Positions 58,027 through 64,000 of a stretch of DNA of 64,000 nucleotides are shown here, piece by piece (the stretch's first letter is position 1; each line of letters starts with the position of its first letter). This stretch comes from Streptomyces sp. SLBN-118. GTDB lineage: Bacteria; Actinomycetota; Actinomycetes; Streptomycetales; Streptomycetaceae. Below the pieces are notes generated by a model. It had not been told where the DNA came from. It was given only the letters and a program-made list of their open reading frames with translations, and did not search any database. Made by a program: the position numbers and the translations under genes. The stretch covers positions 2,790,001-2,854,000 of the forward strand of contig NZ_VFNP01000002.1 in NCBI RefSeq assembly GCF_006715635.1, written 5' to 3'.

Positions 58027-59283
58027 CTACACCGTCGAGATCCGGACCGTCCACCCATCGGCGCGGGTACGGTCCGCCACCTCCACCCGCGTCCGCTCCC
58101 CCGGCGCCCCCGGCAGCGTGAACGTCTCGCCGACCCCCAGCGGCGCGTCCGCGAGCGGCGGGTACACCGACTCGTCCCAGCACGCCGCCGTCCGCGGGTG
58201 TGTGTCCACGACCTCGACCGGGCCGCCGCCCGAGACCTCGTCGGACTGGACGCGGTAGATCAGCACACCCTCCGTGCAGGTCGCCTCGTCATTGCCCGTC
58301 GCGCTGCGCGCCTCGATCGCGAGCGCCGTGTCCTCGCCGGTCCTGACGACCGCGAGCCGGGTGCCGAGGCTCGCGCCCGGCGCCGGCGCGGCGGAGATCG
58401 GCTCCAGCGTGATCAGCCCCGTCCTGGTCACGCACCGCACGGCCTGCCGGTCCAGCCACCCCAGCTTCCACTTGTGCCAGCCGAAGAGGTCCGGGGACAG
58501 TCCGAACTGGCTGCCCATCACATCCCAGTCGCCGACGTAGGTGTCCCAGTCGCCCTGCCCGTCCACCGGCCGGTGATAGAGGTCCGGCAGATCGAAGATG
58601 TGCCCGGTCTCGTGGGCCAGCACATTGCGGTCCGGCGGATGCCGCTCGAAGACGGTGACGACCCGGTTGATGTCGGTTCCGTCGGCGCGCAGCGGCTGGT
58701 CGAGATTGACGACCTTCGTCGCGTCGGAGTCCACGCCGGGCGCGTCCGGGTCGGCGACCAGATAGACGATGTCGTAGCGCGAGAAGTCCACACCCGCGTC
58801 GGCGGCGCCGAGCGCGTCACGCAGATAGGCGTTGCGCTGCTCGGACCCCCAGTCCCGTCGTATCCCGTACTCCGTCGAGGCCTTCGGCATCGTCACCCAC
58901 TGGTGCTGCGGATCGGCCCGCAGCGAGAACCTGCCGTAGGAGGCGCGCGTGAAGAACGTGCTGGTGGCCGGGAAGTGGTCGGCGGCGAGCTCCGCCGGCG
59001 CGTTCTCCGGCACATGGTCCGGGAACGACAGGAAGACCACGACCGCGTTCAGGGTCCGGGCGGGTCGCGGATACGCAGGGTTCCAGGTGTCGACGCCCAG
59101 GGAGTGGTGCGCCGCGGTGCGGTGAAGGGCGCAGGGGCCCGATGCCGTGGAGGCCACCGCGGGGCCCGCGACCAAGGAGGTGGCGGCGAGCGCCATGAGG
59201 GACGTGAGCGCGGCGGCGGCGCTGCGCAGACCTACGCGTTCCACTCCCCCGGGTGTTCCCTCGGCTGAGTGCTGACCCTCCAC
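58027..59283 (-). CDS. secreted M6-type zinc metalloprotease
   Basis: 418 residues. N-terminal signal region (GLRSAAAALTSLMALAATSLVAGPAVA) after a short basic start. The zinc motif is HETGHIFDLPDLY, the HExxH-x3-LPDLY form of the M6/immune-inhibitor-A group, followed by GDWDVMGSQFGLSPDLFGWHKWKLGWL. Early part VVVFLSFPDHVPENAPAEL and FFTRASYGRFSLRAD are typical of the family. GTG 59283 has GGAGG 6 nt upstream; longer in-frame starts are not supported. Single gene, exported; substrate unknown. Confidence 0.87.
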   Translation of the reverse strand: MEGQHSAEGTPGGVERVGLRSAAAALTSLMALAATSLVAGPAVASTASGPCALHRTAAHHSLGVDTWNPAYPRPARTLNAVVVFLSFPDHVPENAPAELAADHFPATSTFFTRASYGRFSLRADPQHQWVTMPKASTEYGIRRDWGSEQRNAYLRDALGAADAGVDFSRYDIVYLVADPDAPGVDSDATKVVNLDQPLRADGTDINRVVTVFERHPPDRNVLAHETGHIFDLPDLYHRPVDGQGDWDTYVGDWDVMGSQFGLSPDLFGWHKWKLGWLDRQAVRCVTRTGLITLEPISAAPAPGASLGTRLAVVRTGEDTALAIEARSATGNDEATCTEGVLIYRVQSDEVSGGGPVEVVDTHPRTAACWDESVYPPLADAPLGVGETFTLPGAPGERTRVEVADRTRADGWTVRISTV

Positions 59284-59636
59284 GTGGACCTCCGGCTGCG
59301 GAATGGGGGACACCTCAACCACCCTGTGCTGTTTTGAGGTAGTACGCCCTGTTCCGCTGCCCCACCTGGGTGACCGACCCGACACCGTCCCGACACCGAC
59401 CCGAGACCCGACGACACTCCGATGGCTCACGGAACGTCACATTCGGTCAGGACGGAGTCGGGCCCTGCCAGGACCTGTGCAGAAACGATCGGCCGAAGGC
59501 GTGGAGGGGACTGCTCGCGAGCCTCGTCGCTGGAACGGCCCAGGCGCCTGGCTCTATGATCGGCTCACTTTCCCGACCTCTTCCCGACCACATCTGTACG
59601 ACCCTGGACGACACAACTGCACTGCGGGAGCGAGCC
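59284..59636 (+). promoter_or_regulatory. 353-bp leader of cdgA
   Basis: No gene supported. A sigma-70-like promoter may lie at TGGAAC (59531) - 18 bp - TATGAT (59555-59560). One half-site of a BldD box (CTGGGTGA, 59366-59373) is seen but its partner arm is poor. cdgA is a BldD target in S. coelicolor (memory), so regulation is expected here. Confidence 0.4.
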
Positions 59637-61445
59637 GTGAGCGGAACCTCCGAAGGAACAGGGCCCGCGGGAGTCGCAGTCCCCGGGAATGTCCGACCAT
59701 CGGTCACGGAGCGTCACAATGCCGGCGCCAAGGAACTGCGTGACCACTGGGCCGCGTTCAACGCGGCGCACCTCGCGATGGCGGTCGTCGACCACGAAGG
59801 CCTGGTCGTCACGGCGAACGCGGCACTCGCCACGCTGCTGGGCACCGAACCCGTGACCCTGCAGGATCAGTTCGCCGCGGATCTCGTGGACCTGGCATCG
59901 GACCGCCGCACCTGGCACGCGTACCGGGAAGTGCTGCGCGGCCGACGGTCCCGCTTCCGCTGCGCGCGCCGCCTCAAGAACCCCGACGGACGCACCCTGT
60001 GGGCCGAGGTGACCGTGGCGCCCGTGCCCGACAGCCGCAATGTCCTGCTGTCCATCGCGGACATCAGCGACCGCCGTGAACTCCAGGCCCGGCTGCGTCA
60101 TCTCCAGATGCACGACGCCGTGACGCGGCTGCCCAACCGCGCGCTGTTCTTCGAGCGGCTGTCGACGGCACTCGAATCATCGGCGTACGACCACGGCTCG
60201 ACCGGGCGGATCGGCCTCTGCTATCTCGACCTCGACGGCTTCAAAGCGGTCAACGACACGCTCGGGCACCGGGTCGGTGACCGGCTCCTCGCCGCGGTCG
60301 CCGCGCGGCTGACCGAGTGCGCGGACAGCGACGGCTACGCGCGCGGCGGCGGGCACCTGGTGGCACGGCTGGGCGGCGACGAGTTCGCGATCCTGGTCGA
60401 GGACTCCACCGGCACGGAACAACTCGCCGATCTGGCGCGGGGCGTACTGGCCACGCTGCAGCAGCCGTTCGACCTGGCCGGGCAGCGGCTTTCGGTGTCG
60501 GCGTCGATCGGCGTCGTGGAACGGTCGGTCTCCGGGACCACCGCCACCGGCCTGATGCAGGCCGCGGACACCACGCTGTACTGGGCGAAGGCGGACGGCA
60601 AGGCCCGCTGGACGCTCTTCGACCCCGAGCGCAACGCGTACCGGATGACACGTCAGGCGCTCTCGTCGACCCTGCGGCCTGCCGTGGAACGCGGGGAGTT
60701 CACGCTGGAGTACCAGCCGCTGGTGGGGATGGCGGACGGGGTCACGCGGGGTGTCGAGGCGCTTGTTCGGTGGAATCATCCCCAGTTCGGCACGCTGGCG
60801 CCGAATCGGTTCATCGGCATTGCCGAAGAGGACGGCTCGATCGTCCAGCTCGGGCGGTGGGTCCTGCGTACGGCGTGCCGCCAGGCCCGCCAGTGGCAAG
60901 AAGACCACCCCGAGGTACCGCCGCTCTTCGTGAGCGTCAATGTCGCCGTGCGGCAGGTCTGGGACTCCGACCTGGTCGCCGACGTCGCGGGCATCCTGGC
61001 CGAGACGGGACTCTCGCCCCATCTGCTGCAGCTGGAGCTCACCGAATCGGCGGTGATGGGCTCGGCGGGCCGCCCGCTCCAGGCGCTCCAGGCGCTGAGC
61101 GACATGGGCGTGCAGATCGCGATCGACGACTTCGGGACGGGCTACTCGAACCTGGCGTACCTGAGCCGGCTGCCGGTATCCGTACTGAAGCTGGACGGAT
61201 CGTTTGTCCGCGGCTTCCAGGACGAGGCGCACCCGAACCCGGCGGACGAGACGATCGTCGAGGCGATGGTCCAACTGGCGCACCGGCTCGGGCTGACGGT
61301 CACCGCGGAATGCGTGGAGACCTCGGGGCAGGCGTCACGGCTGCGGCGGATCGGCTGCGACACGGGGCAGGGGTGGCTGTATTCGCGGGCGGTGGCGCCG
61401 GAGCGGATCGCGGAGCTGATCGGCGAACCCGCGCTTCAGGTCTGA
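59637..61445 (+). CDS. cdgA: PAS-GGDEF-EAL cyclic-di-GMP enzyme
   Basis: 602 residues: PAS sensor (~45-150), GGDEF domain with intact RLGGDEFAIL and CYLDLDGFKAVNDTLGHRVGD, and EAL domain with GVEALVRW, NVAVRQ, ELTESAVM, IDDFGTGYSNL and AECVETSGQ. Both catalytic signatures are complete, so it could make and degrade c-di-GMP; the RxxD I-site before GGDEF is absent (reads HLVARL), suggesting no product inhibition. It matches CdgA of S. coelicolor by architecture and region. GTG 59637 follows GGGAG at 6-nt spacing; the frame is open 89 codons further upstream but that stretch is not conserved-looking. Confidence 0.88.
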   Translation: MSGTSEGTGPAGVAVPGNVRPSVTERHNAGAKELRDHWAAFNAAHLAMAVVDHEGLVVTANAALATLLGTEPVTLQDQFAADLVDLASDRRTWHAYREVLRGRRSRFRCARRLKNPDGRTLWAEVTVAPVPDSRNVLLSIADISDRRELQARLRHLQMHDAVTRLPNRALFFERLSTALESSAYDHGSTGRIGLCYLDLDGFKAVNDTLGHRVGDRLLAAVAARLTECADSDGYARGGGHLVARLGGDEFAILVEDSTGTEQLADLARGVLATLQQPFDLAGQRLSVSASIGVVERSVSGTTATGLMQAADTTLYWAKADGKARWTLFDPERNAYRMTRQALSSTLRPAVERGEFTLEYQPLVGMADGVTRGVEALVRWNHPQFGTLAPNRFIGIAEEDGSIVQLGRWVLRTACRQARQWQEDHPEVPPLFVSVNVAVRQVWDSDLVADVAGILAETGLSPHLLQLELTESAVMGSAGRPLQALQALSDMGVQIAIDDFGTGYSNLAYLSRLPVSVLKLDGSFVRGFQDEAHPNPADETIVEAMVQLAHRLGLTVTAECVETSGQASRLRRIGCDTGQGWLYSRAVAPERIAELIGEPALQV

Positions 61446-61490
61446 GCGTTACGGCGGGCCGCCCGTGCTCCTGCATGTCCGCCGGTCGAT

Positions 61491-62552
61491 TCACACAGCC
61501 GGCAGATCGTAGGCATCCGCGATCAGGCCATAGCTCCGCAGCCGCGCGTCGGCGCCGTGCGCATTCGCCGTGATCATCAACTCGTCGGCGCCCGTGCGCT
61601 TGTGGAGGTCGTCCAGGCCCGTGCGTACCGCGTCGGGCGTGCCGTGAATGACGTTCGCCAGCCAGCTGTCCACGAACTCCCGCTCAACGGGGCTGAATTG
61701 GTAGGCCGCCGCCTCATCGGGCGTCGGGATCAGACCCGGGCGGCCGGTGCGCAGCCGGACCATGGACAGCGCGCCCGTCAGGACCTGGCAGCGGGCCTCC
61801 TTCTCGTCGTCCGAGGCGAGCGCCGAAACACCGATCAGGGCGTAGGGGGCATCCAGCACCGCGGACGGCCGGAAGGTCTCGCGGTACAGGTCGAGCGCCG
61901 GGACCGTGTTCCGGGCCGAGAAGTGATGGGCGAAGGCGAAGGGCAGACCGAGGACCCCGGCCAGCCGGGCGCTGAAGCCGGAGGAGCCGAGCAGCCAGAT
62001 CGGCGGGCGGGCGGAGCGGCCCTGCACGGGGCCGGGGACGGCGTGGATACGGGCGTACGGATGGCCGTCGGGGAAGTCGTCGTCCAGGAAGCGGGTGAGT
62101 TCGGCCAGTTGCTGCGGGAAGTCGTCCGCGCCCTCGTTCAGCCGCTCGGTGCGGCGCAGTGCGGCGGCCGTCGCACCGTCCGTGCCGGGTGCCCGCCCGA
62201 GGCCCAGATCGACACGGCCCGGCGCGAGGGCCTCCAGGGTGCCGAACTGCTCGGCTATCACCAGCGGCGCGTGGTTCGGGAGCATCACACCGCCCGAGCC
62301 GAGGCGGATCCGCTCGGTGTGGGCGGCGAGGTGGGCGAGGATCACGGCCGGGGAGGACGAGGCGACGCCCGGCATCGAGTGGTGCTCGGCGACCCAGTGG
62401 CGGTGGAAGCCGCGGCTCTCGGCGAGGCGGGAGATGTCCACGCTGGTGCGCAGCGCGTCGCTCGCGGTGCGGCCGACGCCGACGGTCACCAAATCCAGCA
62501 CCGACAGCGGTACGGGTGCGGTGCCGGTCGCCGTGCCTCGGATCTCGTCCAC
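61491..62552 (-). CDS. LLM-class flavin-dependent oxidoreductase
   Basis: 353-residue luciferase-like monooxygenase of the group-1 MsnO8/YhbW type. Features: VPLSVLDLVTVGVGRTASDAL, HRHWVAEHHSMPGVASSSP, RLGSGGVMLPNHAPLVIAEQFGTLEAL, PIWLLGSSGFSA. It oxidises an unidentified substrate using reduced FMN from a separate reductase. GTG 62552 with AGGAGG 8 nt upstream is the start; the TTG 62594 lacks a ribosome site. The gene is read in the same direction as, and 38 bp after, the racemase-like pair, so it may belong to their operon. Confidence 0.88.
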   Translation of the reverse strand: MDEIRGTATGTAPVPLSVLDLVTVGVGRTASDALRTSVDISRLAESRGFHRHWVAEHHSMPGVASSSPAVILAHLAAHTERIRLGSGGVMLPNHAPLVIAEQFGTLEALAPGRVDLGLGRAPGTDGATAAALRRTERLNEGADDFPQQLAELTRFLDDDFPDGHPYARIHAVPGPVQGRSARPPIWLLGSSGFSARLAGVLGLPFAFAHHFSARNTVPALDLYRETFRPSAVLDAPYALIGVSALASDDEKEARCQVLTGALSMVRLRTGRPGLIPTPDEAAAYQFSPVEREFVDSWLANVIHGTPDAVRTGLDDLHKRTGADELMITANAHGADARLRSYGLIADAYDLPAV

Positions 62553-62590
62553 CGGTGGGTCCTCCTGCGCATGAAGTGGGTTCAGCGCAG

Positions 62591-63403
62591 TCAAACAGGA
62601 GGGCTTCTCCGTTTATTCCGGGTGCCCGGAGGATATTCCGGGTGCCCGGAGGATTCGGGGGGCTCGGCGGGTTGCCCGAACTCCCGCTTCTGGAACAGCC
62701 TGCCGAGCTTCGGGCCGTACACCCACGCCCTGCGCTCCGCCAGCCGAAGCCCCTCCCACACGGTCACCTGGTTCGCCGTGAGCACCGGTTTGCCGACGGC
62801 CTCCTCCAGATCGGCGAGATGTGCCGCCGTGTGCAGGGCGGTGTCCGGCAGCAGGACGACTTCGGCGTCGGGGTGGTCCCCCGCGCGCGCCAGTTCCAGT
62901 ACTTCCTCCCGGCCCCAGGTGCCCACCTCGGCCGCCGTGACGATCCCGCTCGCCCGGTCGGCCACGACCTCGGCCCCGGACGCCTTGAGGAAGGCCGTGA
63001 ACAGGGCCGTGACGTCCTCCGGATAGGTCGCCGCGACCGCGACGCGCGAAGCGCCCAGCTCCCGCAGGGCATGCGCGAAGCCGAACGACGTGCTCGACGC
63101 GGGCAACCCCGCCGCCAGGGCGAGCGAGCGAATCTGCTCGTGCGCGCCCTCCCAGCCGTACACGAAGCTCCCGCTGGTGCACGCCCACACCACCGACTCC
63201 GCACCCGCGAGCCGCAGCTCCTCCACCCGCGCCGCGAGCCGGTCCGCCGCGCCCATCCGCAGCAGCGCGTCGACGCGGTGCGCGTCCTCGCCGATGTCGG
63301 TGTGGACGACGGGCAGCCTGATGTCGGTGTCGAGCAGCATCTCGAGCCGGGGGTAGTCGTCCTCGGCGGAATGGCCGGGGTAGAGGAGTCCGACCGTGGT
63401 CAT
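62591..63403 (-). CDS. Asp/Glu racemase-superfamily protein (arylmalonate decarboxylase/maleate isomerase type), one Cys lost
   Basis: 270 residues. Starts TTVGLLYPGHSAEDDYPRLE. The first catalytic Cys is present in WACTSGSFVYGWE. The place of the second Cys reads LLPDTALHT, Asp instead of Cys. GKPVLTANQVTVWEGLRL is the conserved C-terminal substrate loop. Two-Cys members isomerise or racemise; single-Cys ones decarboxylate, so this may be a decarboxylase or a regulatory paralogue. ATG overlaps the upstream paralogue's stop by 4 nt. The extreme C-terminus is encoded across a 20-nt tandem duplication and is frame-altered. Confidence 0.82.
   Translation of the reverse strand: MTTVGLLYPGHSAEDDYPRLEMLLDTDIRLPVVHTDIGEDAHRVDALLRMGAADRLAARVEELRLAGAESVVWACTSGSFVYGWEGAHEQIRSLALAAGLPASSTSFGFAHALRELGASRVAVAATYPEDVTALFTAFLKASGAEVVADRASGIVTAAEVGTWGREEVLELARAGDHPDAEVVLLPDTALHTAAHLADLEEAVGKPVLTANQVTVWEGLRLAERRAWVYGPKLGRLFQKREFGQPAEPPESSGHPEYPPGTRNKRRSPPV
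62615..62654. repeat. perfect 20-nt tandem duplication
   Basis: ATTCCGGGTGCCCGGAGGAT occurs twice head to tail (62615-62634, 62635-62654), inside the 3' end of the racemase-like gene. Because 20 is not a multiple of three, copy number changes alter the C-terminal tail. Confidence 0.95.
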
Positions 63404-64000
63404 GTCCAGCCTTCCTGTTCGTCGGGGCCGGCGGGCTGAGCGGGCGGCGCCGGCTGCGCGGGCTCCGCGGGCGCGGCCTCGGACGCGGGCGGCACGTCCG
63501 CCTGCGCATCCGGCTGAAGCAGCAGGCCCTGATACGGACCGACCGCGTGGACGCCGATCCGGCGCAGCGCCGACCACATCGTCACCTGGTTCGCGGAGAG
63601 GACCGGCATCCTCAGTTCGGCCTCCAGCTGCGGGATCGCGTCGTACGTCGGCAGATTGGTGCAGCTGATGAAGAGCACGTCGGCCGCGCCCACCACCGCT
63701 TGGCGCGCCATGTCCACCACCGACCGGTACGGCACCTTCCAGATGTGCCGGGTCAGCCCGAGAAAAGCGCGTCCGGTGACGGTTGCCCCGGCCTCGCCGA
63801 GATACTCCTGCAGCGCCTCGGTGACCGATTCCGTGTACGGAGTGACCAGGGCGACACGGCAGGCGCTCAGCTCGTCGAGTGCTTCGAGCAGGGCGCCGGA
63901 CGTGGTCAGCGAGGGCACTTCCCCCGCCGCCGTCATCGCCTCGCACATGGCGCGCTCACCGGCGAGACCGCCGACGAAGCTCCCTGACGTGCAGGCGTAG
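63400..64000 (-). CDS. Asp/Glu racemase-superfamily protein (maleate isomerase type), 5' end outside window
   Basis: The frame is open through the window edge (codons YACTSGSFVGGLAGERAMCEAM at 63935-63999), so the start is missing; 200 residues are seen. Both catalytic Cys are present: ACTSGSF at the edge and ISCTNLPTYDAIPQLE (~63640-63690). MPVLSANQVTMWSALRRIGV is the C-terminal loop shared with the downstream paralogue. It ends in a Pro/Ala-rich tail (PPASEAAPAEPAQPAPPAQPAG). Likely maleate cis-trans isomerase or hydantoin/Asp racemase activity; paired with a Cys-lacking paralogue, possibly as a heteromer. Confidence 0.82.
   Translation of the reverse strand, partial: YACTSGSFVGGLAGERAMCEAMTAAGEVPSLTTSGALLEALDELSACRVALVTPYTESVTEALQEYLGEAGATVTGRAFLGLTRHIWKVPYRSVVDMARQAVVGAADVLFISCTNLPTYDAIPQLEAELRMPVLSANQVTMWSALRRIGVHAVGPYQGLLLQPDAQADVPPASEAAPAEPAQPAPPAQPAGPDEQEGWT

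Noticed and set aside
58198..59268. Plus-strand frame opposite the M6 protease
   Set aside because: Antisense shadow; the minus strand encodes an intact HETGH protease with signal peptide.
59360..59376. BldD box upstream of cdgA
   Set aside because: Only one arm (CTGGGTGA) fits the consensus; the other is CCCCAC. Noted as a weak half-site, not called.

Overview
The window is high-GC, high-GC3 DNA from a Streptomyces chromosome. It has strong AGGAGG-type ribosome binding sites, many ATGA/GTGA overlaps, GTG and TTG starts, and rare TTA codons confined to regulatory or accessory genes. From memory, the gene order follows the S. coelicolor SCO2770s-SCO2817 core region (accDA-hmgL-acd, des, glmS, adpA, orn, cebR-EFG-bglC, cdgA). 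I could not run an alignment.

Layout. 1-5.5 kb: a PucR-type regulator cut by the window edge, a two-helix membrane protein, an acyl-CoA dehydrogenase, a TesB thioesterase and a putative phosphatase. 5.5-12.0 kb: a TetR repressor (AccR-like) diverges from an operon for leucine/branched-chain acyl-CoA catabolism (carboxylase beta and alpha, HMG-CoA lyase, acyl-CoA dehydrogenase), with two GTTAA-type operators between them. 12.0-20.6 kb: the desferrioxamine uptake and biosynthesis locus desE-desF-desABCD with two DmdR1-type iron boxes. A 1.4-kb TnpB-only IS605-family element is lodged exactly at the desB/desC junction. 20.6-30.2 kb: GH20 hexosaminidase with a DasR-like site, DUF4429 protein, glmS, an acetate-permease-like protein, a universal stress protein, the developmental master regulator adpA (with its TTA codon) and oligoribonuclease.

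30.2-35.6 kb: a tRNA-His-linked accessory island between orn and cebR, made of many short genes (DUF6233, DUF6879, XRE/DUF5753, three overlapping mini-genes, a glycine-rich-domain protein, DUF397). A 35-nt terminator-containing direct repeat flanks it. 35.6-41.6 kb: cellobiose uptake and use, cebR-cebEFG-bglC, with a perfect CebR box and a second degenerate box over the bglC start. 41.6-51.5 kb: secreted protease, anti-sigma-like ATPase, GH18 chitinase, two-component system, spermidine-synthase-like protein, TPR regulator, histidine phosphatase.

51.6-57.9 kb: a PAP2 phosphatase overlapping a tightly coupled three-gene set: a Cas4/RecB-like Fe-S nuclease, a large unknown protein and a superfamily-1 helicase. 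A small protein, a prim-pol-like protein and tRNA-Lys follow. 58-64 kb: M6-type metalloprotease, the cyclic-di-GMP enzyme cdgA, a luciferase-like monooxygenase and a pair of Asp/Glu-racemase-superfamily genes, the last running off the window.

The best candidates for something new are these. (1) The TnpB element at the desB/desC joint, whose removal restores an ATGA overlap and whose guide would match the unoccupied site. (2) A dispersed ~35-nt hairpin element found in frame inside desA, desD and the gene between the nuclease and helicase, and also nested inside two MITE-like repeats. (3) The split nuclease-unknown-helicase operon, which resembles a dissected Dna2/AddAB machine.
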